Shown: positions 44,900-57,939, counted from the first letter of the stretch. The stretch is DNA of 64,000 nucleotides from Porpolomopsis calyptriformis (GCA_951640195.1 OX621172.1:620001-684000); one strand, 5' to 3'. A program made the numbers and translations. The notes: generated by a model not told the origin, from the sequence alone.

Positions 44900-47677
44900 A
44901 TGTCTTCCCCGATCTTCTTCAAACGGACGAAAACGAAACCTGTCCAGCGTTCGAGACAGACTTCACCAGATGCTGTGGAAGAATCAGAGTCTCCCGGTAC
45001 TCTTGCCACCAAACTAAAGAAACGCGACAAGGCAAAATCTAAACTAAGTTTTGGCGCATACGAGGAGGCTTGTGGTCTTTCCGCTCTGGGAGTGATCCCG
45101 CTAATTTGAATGTAGGAGGGAGATGCAGAAGTTTTCAAAATAAAAAAATCCAACCTGAGTCTCAAGTTGGCTTCAGGCAAACTTCCTCTATCTGTTACAG
45201 GGTATGCTTCAAATACCAATTGTCATGGACCTGACCAATGTTCCTTCAGAGATGTTTTACTTGACCAAGCTGCGGTTTCCCAACGATCAAACGGGGCGCC
45301 AACTTACGACAAGGCCTATCTTTCTGAACTCAAAGCAAGCATGCCCAGTTCTCGTCCGGCGCACGAACCCAGCGATGCTGAAGTATCTCTTGATCCCTAT
45401 TCAATGGAGGTTGGCGACATCACCGGTAAATCCCAGAATCTTCCCGAAATGACTGCAACTCACGCGGCTTTAAAGAGGAAAGTACATCGGTTATTCCATC
45501 CGAGTCGTCGATTCTTGTTTCGAAGCAAAAACGCGAGCGTTTACGTGCTGCAGCCTTGACTGGGGAAGAGGATTTTATATCGTTGTCTGTTACACGCCGC
45601 GGCGACCAAGCCGAAGGTCCCCATCCGGAAAGCCGTCTGATGCGGGAAGAGGATGACCTCGGAGAAGGCGATGATGGTACGCACATCTTTGGCACATAGC
45701 TTCCATGTTCACACTAAACCTGATTAATAACAGAGTTTGCCGAATACACCAGTGCACTGGAAAGGATTGCTCTTGGGAAGAAATCGAAAAAGCTGGAATT
45801 TCAACAGCGACGAGATGCTTTGAAAGAGATGATAACTGATGTGTCTGTTACTTTTTTTTATCTCTCCTCGTTCTCTGATACTCAAAGAGACTTAAGAGAG
45901 GAAGACGACGAGGCCATGGAATGGGAACGTGAGCAATTACGGAGAGGAGGGCACGCAGTTGGTGACAAGGGATCTACAAAGCAGATCTATAAAGCAGCTC
46001 CCGGTAAGTTGCACCCAATGCTTCACCTCATTGTGGCTGATGCCATTTTGCTCCAGTCCCTCCGGAGACTACTCTACCTACCCTTGGCTCTGCCATTCAA
46101 CGTCTAACACAATCTCTCGCTGATTTGGCAACATCTCATTCAGCAAATGTTGCGTCCTTGAACTCACTAGTAGAAGAGCGTTCGCAATTGGATGCACGAG
46201 AAGCAGAGATGAGGGAAATGATCGGGAAAGCAGAAGAGAAGCGAGGTTGGTTTGTAGCTTTCAAGGAATGGGTGGAAAGTGTGGCAACTTTCCTCGACGA
46301 TAAGGTGTGTACATATTCATGGTCTTAAACTTGTGTGATCATTTTGCGCTCTCCAGTTTCCTCAACTGGAAAAGCTCGAGGACGAGTACGTTTCTATACT
46401 AAAGGAACGGTTCGACATGATCTCTCGTCGGCGGTCTAATGACGACGAAGATGATCTTGCTGTATTCTTTGGTCCTCTACCCCAAGCATCACAGCTGGCG
46501 ATGGAGGATCGTGACGAACTTGGTCGAAGCCTACGAGATGCAAATCCAGCACTCGCCAGGCGAGAGCGACAATCTGCTCGGCTCACGCGTCGTTCACGTC
46601 GGGCATCGAACGGCGATGCAGAAGAGGGATATTCTACGGACTCGTCTTTGTCCCCTTCTGACGCCACGGACTTCAACACCACAATGCAAAACCTCTCGTC
46701 TGATAAGAAAGATATACTGTCCGATGTGCGAGCAATCGAGTTTAAAGATCCAGGTCGCGGTCTTGGGAAATGGTTCGGGGAGTGGCGAAGTCGTTTTGGG
46801 GACACATACACGGGTGCTTGGGGTGGTTTGGGCTTGGTAGCCGCCTGGGAGTTCTGGGCGCGATTAGAAATCACGGGATGGAACCCATTGGATGTAGGTT
46901 TTGCAGTTGTAATACTCCATTAATCATTGACTTAAATGGTTTTGAAGGATTCCAGAAACTTGGAGAGTTTTGTGTGGTATTCAACGCTCCATGAATATTC
47001 CTGCCCTGGCCTCGAAGACGATTCAGGTCCCAAACCAGGAGCGGATGGAGACCTTGTATCAGCGATGATTTCTACTGCTATTGTGCCGAGGTTATGTAAG
47101 ATTATCGCAGGGGGAGCGTTTGATCCCTACTCGGCGAGAGGACTACCAAGAGTTGTGGCAGTGGCGAAACAAGTGGAAGCTTCCATTGGAGCAGAAAATG
47201 CCAAATTTCAGGTTGGTGAGGTCAATTTATTCTCGCCACCTTTTATCAACCTCCTATTTCCTCCAGATGCTGTTAAAATCAGTACACGCATCCTTCCAAC
47301 ATGCAATAGCTGAAGCAGAAACTCTCATATCTCGGTACAGCGCCCAGAATAATCCACCATTCGACCCTGGCGCTATTCCTGCACGTCGACGCTTCCTCAT
47401 GCGAAGGATTAAACTCTTGCAAAATCTCCTCCAATGGAGAGAATACATAGGTGACAGATTCGGTGTTGGTGAGTTAACCATGAGGCTGGTGGAGAGTTCG
47501 ATACTCCCTGTTGCGCAGAGTGGGTGGGAGGTGGGTGGCGAAGAGAGTATACGCAAGGCAAGTCTTCCCGGTCCGCGACCCTGTGGTTCTGTTGAATGTC
47601 CGCTTATACATCATTTGCAGGTTGCTGCGTTATTGCCGACCGAACGTTTACCCGCCTCAGTGAGGTCGTATTTGTGA
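44900..47677 (+). CDS. GCFC-domain protein (PAXBP1/GCF1 family)
   Basis: ATG 44900 begins MSSPIFFKRTKTKPVQRSRQ. The first half is charged and disordered; the middle has a coiled coil (SLNSLVEERSQLDAREAEMR) and a block LGKKSKKLEFQQRRDALKEM. The GCFC domain follows: DVRAIEFKDPGRGLGKWFGE, WGGLGLVAAWEFWARLEITG, MISTAIVPRLCKIIAGGAFD, FLMRRIKLLQNLLQWREYIG. Family members act with TFIP11/Ntr1-type partners in spliceosome disassembly or as nuclear regulators; either role is inferred. The last intron (47558-47620) is GC-AG. It shares an 84-bp divergent spacer with the Rad60-like gene. Confidence 0.8.
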
Positions 47678-48369
47678 ACTGGGCGAATCAGTCAATGCAT
47701 CTGCATCGCCTCGATGATAAAATACTTCTACGCCAACGTGAGTTCTCTCGAGGTCTCGTTGACCTCTTCCATCCGAGTGCCAGTTTCGATCGGGATGACA
47801 TTGCATGGAGTTTAATATCCATTCCACATTGTCACCTCTACAATCTCCTCGGGACATTGAGCCTGAAACTTCAATGACCCATGCGGCCAATGGCGTGAAG
47901 GGTTTTCGCTGCATGAGGCTCGTTCAGTTGTCAGACATCCTCACCAATATCATGATCGAAAGCTTAGTCTCGTCACCTCGTCTTCCGAAATAGTGATCTT
48001 AGTCTCAACCTGTTTATGTCACCCAACAGCGCCTGTCTTTGCCGTTTTTCGCCCCATTGTTCAACACATTTTGAGATATTCGATTTTTTTTTATTTGGCA
48101 ATACGGAGACAACAAAGGTCCACACCCACATGGATTTGCATTCTTAGAGTTGGCAATACGATGAGTGATGAGACCAACATCACAAGAATTTCTCCACAGA
48201 GACTAGCAGAAACTGATAAGAACAAAAATGAAGGAAGTAAAGACGAGAACTACTCACCAGGGTCTTGGCTGCAATAATTCAACTTGCGTCGTTGATCATA
48301 CTTTCCTGGAATGGATCACCAATCTCTAAGACCAACGGCGAGGATGAACTCCTATATAGTGCAGTTCGA
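47678..48369. other. Intergenic, convergent 3' ends
   Basis: ~690 bp between the GCFC gene and the small Ser-rich gene. It contains a T run near 48085 and short frames without support. No gene or RNA is recognised. Confidence 0.5.
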
Positions 48370-48723
48370 TCACGAATAAAGCCTACCTTTCCTCAGATAC
48401 TCTGCGAAAGAGACATCGACCAGTTCGTCTTTCTCCCTCTTGTCCTTGCTTTCTCCCCACCCTCCACTTGTTCTCCTTGGGTCCTCTCTTCTTCTCGCCT
48501 TGGTATCTCTGGAGCTCGAGCTTGCGCCAAATGACGAGCCACCTGGAAGTCGGCGCTTGCTGGGGCTTCCAGTGACGAATGAAGTGATTTGACCAGCTAA
48601 CTGGACGAGGTGGGAGGTTGCGCTGCTGCTTGTGGATTGGGTGTATTGTAATTCATCAGGCGGAGGAGAGCCTGAGGACGGCGTAGATGGAGCCGGGGAG
48701 TCTGGCTCTGTCGGAGAATTCAT
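48370..48723 (-). CDS. Small Ser/Pro-rich hypothetical protein
   Basis: ATG 48723 gives 117 residues in one exon: MNSPTEPDSPAPSTPSSGSP, a helical patch (SHLVQLAGQITSFVTG), a basic disordered part and a conserved-looking end (DELVDVSFAEYLRKG). A GTAGGC donor after LRKG (near 48380) may splice to a further exon, so the C-terminus is uncertain. No family is recognised. It is divergent from the rhodanese phosphatase with 50 bp between ATGs. Confidence 0.5.
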   Translation of the reverse strand: MNSPTEPDSPAPSTPSSGSPPPDELQYTQSTSSSATSHLVQLAGQITSFVTGSPSKRRLPGGSSFGASSSSRDTKARRREDPRRTSGGWGESKDKREKDELVDVSFAEYLRKGRLYS

Positions 48724-48773
48724 GAGGAACCGCACTTATTATTTGCTCTTGTTTGTTTCTATACCTCTTGCTC
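48724..48773. promoter_or_regulatory. Very short bidirectional promoter
   Basis: 50 bp separate the two divergent ATGs at 48723 and 48774. It contains TTATTTGCTCTTG and pyrimidine runs. The transcripts probably overlap at their 5' ends unless one real start codon lies further in. Confidence 0.45.
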
Positions 48774-49415
48774 ATGGTCAAATTCATCTCGGGCGATGTG
48801 CGTATGAACGTGTTGGTTTTTCCATGCAGGATCCAAAATTGCCCTTCAGAAACTCGCGGCTCTCATCAAGAGTGACAAGATTCCACGGACCGACTACCTC
48901 GTTGTCGATGTTCGGGATGATGACTGGGCGGGTGGAAACATCAGGAATAGCCATCATATACCTTCCGGGAAATTCCATTCCCGGGTGGTGGGTTTAGTTG
49001 AGGACACTCGGGACATTCCAATGATAATCTTCCATTGCGCATTGTCGCAATCGCGGTGAGATATTGTCCTCCAATGCTCGATCTAACGGGCATGACTAAC
49101 GATCGATCAAGGGGACCCAAAGCTGCTCGTGTTTGTTTCTCCCGTTCTTGCGACGAGAACTGCTGTTCATAACGCTGTCCAACTTTCTGCAGATATACCA
49201 GGACACACGCGGCGTGATTCTGAAAGATGACACGACTCGCCTACAAGAAGTTCTCGTCCTCAGTGGCGGATTCTCGCAATTCCAGGCCAAATTTAAAGTA
49301 AGTGCATCGCCAAGTATTGGGCAGATTCTGCGCGAACGAATGCTGTTCGTATCAGGACGATAACGATCTCGTGGAGAACTGGGACTCGAGCATTTGGGCT
49401 GAGGATTGGAGTTGA
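48774..49415 (+). CDS. Cdc25-like rhodanese phosphatase (Ibp1/Ych1/Arr2 type)
   Basis: Small single-domain protein: MVKFISGD, then after a first intron SKIALQKLAALIKSDKIPRT, DYLVVDVRDDDWAGGNI and the active-site loop HCALSQSR (H-C-x5-R) followed by GPKAAR. The C-terminus reads EVLVLSGGFSQFQAKF and ends NWDSSIWAEDWS (stop 49415). Relatives are arsenate reductases or phosphatases of the Cdc25 catalytic fold. Four introns of ~50 bp are implied. Whether it acts on proteins or on arsenate cannot be told here. Confidence 0.85.
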
Positions 49416-49688
49416 TTCTACTCTTCATCCAGAGTCTTCTTTTTAGAGTGGTAGAATCATTCACATTATCATTGATGCTTGCGGGTACAGGCTCAGCATA
49501 CCTGGGCCTGACAAAGATTTCTGTATTGGAAAGCCACACGAGCAGTCGCAGTGCACTGACGTGCGAACCAGAGTTTCGAACTCCCAAGGTCTACCCAGGG
49601 GTGTAGGAATTTATCTAAATGTCCAAGATTGACGGAGGATACTATGCGATGAAGTATCCCTACCGGAACAGCACTGCTTAGATATTCG

Positions 49689-50468
49689 CTAGTGCTCCTC
49701 CTTGACTGGTGATGACTTGTCGTTTTGTTCCGGTGTCGCCTGGTTCTCAGACCCATCCTGTTGCTTGTCGGCGGTGTTCTGAGGGTTCGGTGGGTGAGCT
49801 GCAACGGAGAAAAGGGATGATTGCGACATACAGTGGTTGGAGTGTCGACATTGGACGTCTCGTCTTCGTTGTCTGTCAATGTATCTGACTGGGGCACGGT
49901 CATTTCATCCACCTCCTGAGAAGCCGAATAGGTCACGTACGGATGTACCAGTCCGAGGCGAATCCTGTTAAATGTTAGAGCTTAAACCACCAACGCCGAG
50001 AAAGACAGACCTCAGTGTTTGTCTTCGTTTCTTCCGGTGGTGGTGTATCTGAGTCTTGTTCCTCTTTTGAGGAAACAGATGCAGAATGATGGCTGGGGTG
50101 ACTTTGTGAGTCTTGGTGGGTTGCTTTCTTGTTCGTTGAACGAGAAATCATATACACCAGCTACCAATATCATATAAGAGGAATAATGCAAGCACGAATA
50201 CAGTACTCACAGCGGGACCAAAAATTAGCGTAGAGCCGATCTTTTATGTGAAATGATTTGAGTGAGTGGGTTGAACGGATGGTGGAGTACATACGATCCA
50301 AGGTATGTCACTCGAAGGTTTGGCTGACACTTGATCAGAGCTCAGAAACCGTTTTCTTGCCAACGATGGAGCATTTATTCTGGATATTGACCGCACTGCT
50401 GGTGAAAGACGGCGGGCGACACGGGAGGCCATGGGAGTCGGCATGCGTGAGATAAGGGCGGCTCCCAT
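49689..50468 (-). CDS. Mitochondrial single-pass membrane protein, function unknown
   Basis: ATG 50468 opens an Arg-rich, acid-free presequence (MPTPMASRVARRLSPAVRSI, ending ARKRFLSSD), a typical matrix-targeting signal with a cleavage site near RFLSS. After PSSDIPWI a short span (GSTLIFGPALVYMIS) crosses the inner membrane. The rest is hydrophilic and Ser/Glu/Gln-rich, with EEQDSDTPPPEETKTN and a last exon ending QNDKSSPVKEEH. About five exons. I do not recognise the family. Confidence 0.65.
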
Positions 50469-50907
50469 TGCGCGGGAAAATCGTTCCGGAAGAACTCGGC
50501 ATATTCAAATTCATGACTGACCACATCGAAAAGGACACATTCAGAGCTGGTTTGAGATACCCTTCAAACCAAGCATGACAGAAAGAAATATTCAATGTTG
50601 TGGAGGGAAATGAAGGCTAGCAGCGATACTTCTCGGGATGTATTTCTTCATTTTCGGCGATATTCTCGAGGGCACAAGTTAGATACGTCCCTCGACGTTG
50701 CAAACTACAGCCCGAACCAACCATCCAAAGGACTGAATGCCAATACCGCGTTGGATCTGCCATTCAGTGTTTTTTTGAGCCAAGTCACAAGGCTGTCACG
50801 GCTACGCGTTATTTGGTTGTGTTTTGCCAAGTTCGTTTTCACGCTATGGTTTTGACGTACAAATTACTTGTCTCTTCCCTGTACCAATAGCCAGCCCTTA
50901 CCTTCCC

Positions 50908-53900
50908 ATGGGACCATCTCAGGATACCAACGTTTTCTCGCTCTCAGATCAAGTCTTATCCGATAAGCTTCAATTCATCGAGGAGGTTAGTATCGATTTC
51001 CCTCCACTTCCCTCCCCCACTTCCCTGATCGCGTGATTTACCCAGATTGGATGCGGGAACTGGGGAAGCGTATGGCTGTGTCGTCCCAAGAAAAGTCCCG
51101 CGTCCCCTCCTGCAGACGGCCTTGATAATTTGCATGACACCAAGATTGCCGTCAAACTTGTACACCGCTCAAAGACACCCACGACTGCTGCGCGTGTACG
51201 ATCATTGTGAGTACTGATGACATATGTACCGCGTTACGATCAACCCTATTTTGTAGGTGGAACGAGATGAAGATTATCCGAACGTTCAAGAACGACCCTC
51301 ACCCGTCCATCATTCCATTCCACTCTTTCATAATTACGCCCTCTTACGCGTTGATCACCATGTAAGCTTGCATTTTCACATAGATGATGCCGCGAGGCGC
51401 GTAATCGATTTTGATACGTGTCCTTCGCTTCTACCGCTCAAGTGGAATCTGATAGCTATCATCAGGGCCTTCCTCCCAACTCTCATTCCTGTAGAAATAG
51501 ATGAATCCCGAGCTAGAGAATGGTTTCGTTCTCTTCTCTCAGGTGTCGAATTCCTCCATAAGCGAGGCGTCGTCCATAATGACATCAAGTTCGTATTTCC
51601 TTTCATTTTTCGCGCCATCCAGGACGCCAACATTAAATGTTTAGACCCGCCAATATTCTGCTCTCTCACAGCAACCTCCCTGTGCTTGTTGACTTTGGTT
51701 TTGCTGAAAAATACGATCTTAAGTCAAGCAAAGCTTTCCATAGTAATTTGTCGTATGGAACTCCAGAGGTAACGCGACCAGTCTGAAGTCTTGACATGCA
51801 TTGATTTCATATAGTATCTTTCTCCCGAACGTGCGCGGGGACTGCCTCATGATACCCGAAAATCCGACGTTTGGTCACTAGGCATCTCCTTTTTTGAGAT
51901 TTTAATTGGTCGAACTCCTTTCGAGGAATCCGACAGTGAACAGTACACCACTAAGGAAGACTTGGAGAAGTATTGGTTACGTACCGTAAGCTCTCTTTTG
52001 CTTCTGGATTACGCAGACCATTTAAACCACGATGACCGCGTAGTTACGTGGCAAGTGGGTCGGCAGCTGGAAAATGTCCAAAGGCTTGGAAAAGCTGCTA
52101 CGTAGGATGGTTGCTCCGAATGCCGACTTACGCTGTACAACATCAGAAGCGATGTCAGACTCATATTGGCATGCACCTAAAGACGTGAAACGCACTCATA
52201 GTACGTCCTACCCTCACCAAAGCAGCTTTTGGTGATACTGACTGTAAAGATACGCGTTTAGAAAAATCTACTAGTGCCGCCTCATCTTTCGTTCTAGAGG
52301 ACGTGTCGAAACTAATGAACATGACCGCCCCGTGGTTGTCCCGCTCGAACAAGGGAAAAGAAAACCTGCACCGCCCGCCTAGTCTCGGGGAGGCCGCTAC
52401 CAAAGGAAAACGGGGTCCTTCGGAACGATTGCCCATCCCTCGAACCAAGTCACAACTGAAGATATCGGCGCCAAAGTGTACGATCTTTATCTGCCCCCAT
52501 CACAAATTTTTAATATTTGTTTCCCTTGTAGTGCCGACCAGTAACCGCGGGCCTGTACCTCTGCTATCTCCTGTGAACGCTTTGCCACCTAATTTCTTCT
52601 CTCACGCCTCGAAAGAAAATGCTCCACCAACGAATCTGCCGAAGGACGTTGCGGCTACGCGCAAGCGCGTCGCTTCTCGGGGCGCTCTCTCTCATGCGAG
52701 GGTATTGGGAGGTTTACCGTCAGTCCCATTGACGACAAAGCCGCCCCCCGAGGTGAGCGATAAAGAAAAGGACAAACACAGGAAAAGAGCCCTGATGGAC
52801 TTGACTGGGTTGAGTCGGAATGTAGAGAATCATGGAAAGGACAAGAATGGTGCTGGAAAGGACTCAGTAAGTCGGAGAATAAAAGAATGGGAAAGGGAGA
52901 GGGAGAGGATGAGGGAGATGTCACGCTTAGAAGAAATGGAGGAAGAAATGAGGCAGGAACGGGAAGAACAGAAGGCGAAGGAGCAAGTGATGGCTAATGG
53001 ACATCAATGCCAGCAAGCGAAAGAAAATGTAGCACCCCAAACCGCGCAATCCACGCGTAGCGTTCCGACGACTTCCTCATTTTTATTAGGTGTGTGATCC
53101 GAACAAGGTTTGACCCAGACTAACCTTTTCGATAGATTTGCATAACGACACGCTGCCTCGGCTCGGCAAAGATTGGCCGCTTGCTGGCTTCAAGCACAGC
53201 TTGAAAACTTCTATTGGTTAGTACATTCAGCTTTTTGTAATCGGTACGTTATAATGTCTGACATGCGGCCTTCACGTTTACACAGACAGGACAATACAAA
53301 TGCATAAGACGTCGACACTTGAACAAGTCACCACTGACCTGTCGGTCGACAAAATGGATGGTATAGAGACTAGAAGGAGTCACGGCGAACGAGAGTCTTC
53401 GGAAGACCAGCTTCTCCGCGATGGTATGTCCAACGCGTCGAGATGTGTTATTGCTCACTTTCTAGTACCAGCCAAGTCTTCCTTTCCTGCGGTAAGACAT
53501 GCCATGCGCAACGAACGAATACCTGTGGACAACAGACTGGATAGAATGACTGTATGGATCAAAAATGTAGAAAGTAAGTGCTATTAGTCTGCGCGTCCTT
53601 GATCTTGAACTAACCTCATGACATCCTCTTTTAGAGGTGGTTGAGGATGCACGCCAAACCTTTGCATCAACTACTATGACACCTGTCCCACCACTTCCTG
53701 TTGCACCTTCCCAGGCTCGGAACACGGGCGAGCGCAGTTCCCGCTTACCCCGCAAGGTTCTACCCGCCAACCTGATCTTCCTGGACGAACCTGAACCTGT
53801 TTCTTCTAAGCATGGTGCTAGGGTGAATACCAGCGGAGCATCACCCGACTCCCAGCTATTGCAGACGCCCTCCAACGGCCTTACCCGCGCAACGGCCATA

Positions 53901-54708
53901 GCTGAACGCAGTGTTCATTCACCTCAGAGAGCCCGTCGCGCGACAGTTTCCACACGATCACCTGAACCCGTGAATCCCAAGACGACACTTGCTGTCGAAA
54001 AAGGGTCACCTTCAAAACGCAAGGAAAAGTGTAGGTCCCATGGGAACCTTCTACAACCAATTTCTTCCATTTCTCTACTGGAACTTGAATTGAAGAAAGG
54101 TACGGTTACTTCCTGGATCCCTGGGGTTGCTAACTGACCTACTATCAGAGGAAATGCCGCTCCCTTCACCCCGCATCTCCGCTATGTTGGACAGAAGCTT
54201 GTTTATTACACCCCCCGCTGTCGCATCCGAGGATGCCAGCGTCCCCAATATCACGTTGGCACAAGATAAGTCAATGGAACTCGACGAGTTGACTTCATCT
54301 CCTTTCGTTGTTGAGCCATACCCTCCACGGAAACCCGGCCTTCGGGCTATGCCCGATTCCCATACTCTCCGACGCCTTGAAGGTGTCTATGACCGTTTCT
54401 TGATGGCTACCTCGGGAGTTAAACGACTTGGGCGAGGTTACCAGTCTGATAACATTGGGCCGGTTGGCAATGACCCCAACCCCCACCGGTCGTACCGCAA
54501 ACGAAACGAGTTGATCCCCCCCTCGATCCGCCATCCTGCGCCTCTCCCTCGTGCCAATCAAAAACACACTACATCCGTTGACGAACTCGGTGTGCTGACA
54601 CCCAATCAGGGCGACAGGGACGAACGAAATACCACTGTGGCCTTTGTTCGCCGCGCGTTCAAAGCCATCGTGACCGGTAAAGCGGCCACTCGACCAACGC
54701 TATGTTAA
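50908..54708 (+). CDS. Protein kinase, CAMK-like, with long disordered C-terminus
   Basis: Kinase motifs in order: glycine loop GCGNWGSVWLC, catalytic Lys in TKIAVKLVHR, catalytic loop VVHNDIKPANILL, VDFGFAEKYD (DFG), SYGTPEYLSPERARG, SDVWSLGISFFEILIGRTPF. The usual HRD is HND, so the Arg that pairs with a phosphorylated activation loop is missing. Asp and DFG remain, so activity is expected. After ~330 residues comes a long Ser/Pro-rich tail with a charged helical part (SRRIKEWERERERMREMSRL). The gene has at least ten exons and ends GKAATRPTLC. Pathway unknown; the tail suggests scaffolding or heavy phosphorylation. Confidence 0.8.
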
Positions 54709-55362
54709 AAATCTCCCAATCATTTCTTGTTGTTTTTCCGAAATTTCACTTCTCCATCTCATTACTCACTCATCTTGTGCGGCCCGGCTGGCTTCAGTGT
54801 CATAGCTTGGATAATCGTTCTTCATATATTTTTTGCTATCATGCTCTCGTCCAACTATGGATTTTCTCCACATCTTCTAACGCATCTTTCATGCATCTCA
54901 CGTTTGTCCACGCCTCCACGACGTTTTATTCATGCAATTTCACGTCGCAATTTCAGATTGACTATTAATGACGGTTTCTATACGACCAGAATGCAGCGAT
55001 GTTGTATGTTGCAGTAGGAAATTTCAATTTATTTATGACCAATCCCAATGTCATTATAATGTGCGGGACCGAGATCAGTATACTTGTATTCCGGGAGTAC
55101 TGCATTCAACCTTACTATACAGTATTTGTCTCGCAATACCAATCTCGAGGAAAATATCAGCCGTTGATGCGAGAGGAAGAGGAGGCTTCGGACACGAAGG
55201 AAACTAAATGTAACAAAGAAAAATGAACACCAGAAATGGCGGAAGTCGAGGGGTGGACGGAGTCAAAGTTGAAATCGTTGACGTGTTATTGTCGTGGCCT
55301 CGTCCCCAGGCAAGACACGACCTAATATGACGAGTAACGCATGATCTTTTCACCCCTTTCCG
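54709..55362. other. Intergenic, convergent 3' ends
   Basis: 654 bp of A/T-richer sequence between the kinase and the Nudix gene. Short open stretches (54702-55226) lack coding character. No gene is supported. Confidence 0.5.
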
Positions 55363-56764
55363 CTAGAGACGGCGATCAGGTTGCCACCTCTCATAATCGA
55401 ACCGACCATGTATGCGCGTAATGATTTCCATGAAATCGGGCTCGTTGTCCGGAGTAAGATGTCCGTGGCGAATGAGGAAATCAATCAATGCTATTCAAGT
55501 AGAGGTTAGAGTGAGGCTTTAAGCGCAATGTCATACGGCAGATGCTAACTTGCCTAGAGCACAATTTGGCTTGAATAGACCCGCTTTCATCTTTAGTATT
55601 ACATCATCCAGTGGGAGAAGCTAATTTCGTTGGTTCAGAAACGACAGGCAACGATCAGGTACGAGTGGGAGCATACGTCGAAAGATTCGACCTCATCATC
55701 ATTTGGCTTGGGTTGAAAGGCGCTCGCGTCCGTTTCGGGTGGGATGCAGAGATCAAACACATATCTGTGCACATGGTTTGGTTTAAAATCGTCCAGGCAA
55801 AAAGAGAAACGTACTCTATCTCTGGTTGCAGCCACCCTTTCGCGGTCCTGGTCAAAAGAAGCATGCCAAACGAAGAACTGGAGAGTGAATTATTGACACT
55901 AACCGGAAGAAATAACTCACTGCGCCGACAGGCTTGGCATGCTTCCGAACGATGTCTTCGCCGATGCTGGCTTCTTCCATCGACTCTTCCACGACCGATT
56001 CAATAACTCCACTCCCACTCCGAATGCCCCCCGCCACACTGTTGTCAAGATAGCCAGGCCAACTGTATCATTAAGGTGCGATGAATTATCCCATAACGTA
56101 GAAATTGAAGGATGGTAGCGTACGTCGGCTTAGTCTTTGCGCGTGTGGGTACCCATATCTGCGTAGAAATCTTGCCAGAGTTTGTCTCCTCGACATCTTT
56201 GTAGATGGTCATATGTATGCTATATGTGACCACTCCGAATAGTGCGCAAGCCGATCGCTCCATCTCGAACGCATAATTGGTGTCCGATGCAACGCGATCT
56301 TCATCCTTGGGGCGATCATGGGTTCCAAACGGGTCACAGTAAACAGGGTACATTTCGTCCCTCCACTTCTTTGGCCCACACACATCCTCAAAAATGCATG
56401 TGTCCCGCCAGCGTTCACATAATTCCTTCATCACAGCAGTGCGTTTTGACGGAGTGTCGACCCAAGCGCTAAAGTGAACTCTCGGCTTCGCTAAGCGGGT
56501 AGCATCTGATGGAGACTGTTCAACAATATCCCACACATCTCGAGAACCTTTTTCTCTCGCGATCGCGTTTTCTTTCCGTAGTTGATCGACGACTACAGGC
56601 CTAAGAAGGCCGATGGCTGGGCTGTTGGGTGGTGGAGACAGACACCAGGGTACAAGACAGTCAGAATTAAACTTAGGGTCTGAGTTTGACGACCAGTCAA
56701 TATCAACATTGTCGCAGATGTCCACAAGGTCCAAGAATGAATGAGGGTGTCCATCAGGCGACAT
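55363..56764 (-). CDS. Nudix hydrolase of the YJR142W/DUF4743 type
   Basis: ATG 56764 begins MSPDGHPHSFLDLVDICDNV. The N-terminal half is the DUF4743 part (RPVVVDQLRKENA, PRVHFSAWVDTPSK).  The Nudix core follows: STQIWVPTRAKTKPT, then VAGGIRSGSGVIESVVEESM with EEASI (a relaxed Nudix box, GG...E...EE), and EIEYVYDLCIP-type and VESFD blocks. The last exon ends FLIRHGHLTPDNEPDFMEI and RWQPDRRL at 55363. Relatives cleave damaged thiamine diphosphate analogues; substrate here is inferred. Several exons. It is divergent from the POM34-like gene with 118 bp between ATGs. Confidence 0.85.
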
Positions 56765-56882
56765 CAGGTTCTCGAGTTAAGCGTGGTAAATCCCTCGAAG
56801 TGCGGACGATCTCGAAAGTTGTCATTTGTTTGGATGACTGCTTGCCTCCTCAAGACACCCCCTCAAACTCAAGGAATTCTGT

Positions 56883-57699
56883 ATGGCCGGTACTGCAACT
56901 AAACCCACGTCCGCGACGTTTTTGTCGAAATGGACTGACTGGTTCAAACCACATCGGAACGAGGCAGCCCTACGCATGCGTAACAGCGCTATCGGCATTC
57001 TGTCTATCCTCTTGTTCACAAATCTTCTCCCACTTCCTTCACTCTTGACCGCCTTCAGGGTCGTCTTATTCGACAACAATGACCGGTCTTGGTGGTGGTA
57101 TATGTGTGCCACAGGTATGTCTCGTCGCGTGGTGCCAATCCATTCAAGTGAAAACCTCTTACCTTTTGCCATGGCATTTATTAGAACTTGCTACCATGAC
57201 GGTCTTGACTTTGAATATGCTTCAGGCAGTATATGCAATCAAGTACCCTCGAGCACCACTTCCACCCCTGCCCTCTCCCGCAAGACCGAAGGGCATCTCG
57301 TCGCCACCCCCACGGCGGTTCACAGCCCTTTCGCCTAATGTGAGTGAATTGGCTACATACATCCCAAAACTCAACAACTTATTATTCCGTAGTCGAGTCC
57401 TCAAACCCAAAAATCATTCTCGACATATACCTCATCTCCCGTGTCGACCCCCTCACGCATGCTCAACTACAGTATTCCGCCGTCATCTTCATCTCCGTTC
57501 AACAAATCCACCAACTCATCAATCTCTCTTCCCCCAACCCCGTCGCCTATCTTGTCAGCTTATCGAGCGAAACACTCTGATTCCGTTGGTAGTACGTTGG
57601 CTTCCACTCTCCTTTCTTTCCGAATTGACCTGGCATATAGACCCTATCGATCGTGCATCGCTAAGCCGTCTCGCCATAGACTCAGACTCAGATGACTGA
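56883..57699 (+). CDS. Nuclear pore membrane protein, POM34-like
   Basis: ATG 56883 (MAGTATKPTSATFLSKWTDW). Two hydrophobic spans, NSAIGILSILLFTNLLPLPS and ATELATMTVLTLNMLQAVYA, are followed by a Pro/Ser-rich tail with TPSRMLNYSIPPSSSSPF. The last intron (GTACGT...ATATAG) brings the end to LSRLAIDSDSDD at 57699. Two spans plus the SP/TPSR tail fit the NPCC/Pom34 family that anchors the nuclear pore in the envelope. Similarity in this family is low, so the name is tentative. Four exons. Confidence 0.6.
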
Positions 57700-57939
57700 T
57701 CGCGCAGCTTCTGTCTGTATTTCCATTGTGCGATAATCAGATGATTACTCAGCCCGTGTTCTAGTCATCGTTCCTGGTAGCGAGCATAATTTCTGTTAAC
57801 GCCGATTAATGGTGTTCCGAACAGGGAGAAGGAATGACTCTAGACCTCTTCAAAGATTCCTGACTCAATGACAACGACACTTGGGCTGATATTGGTATCA
57901 CATTCGAAGTACTGTACATACACTTAGACATGGCATTCG

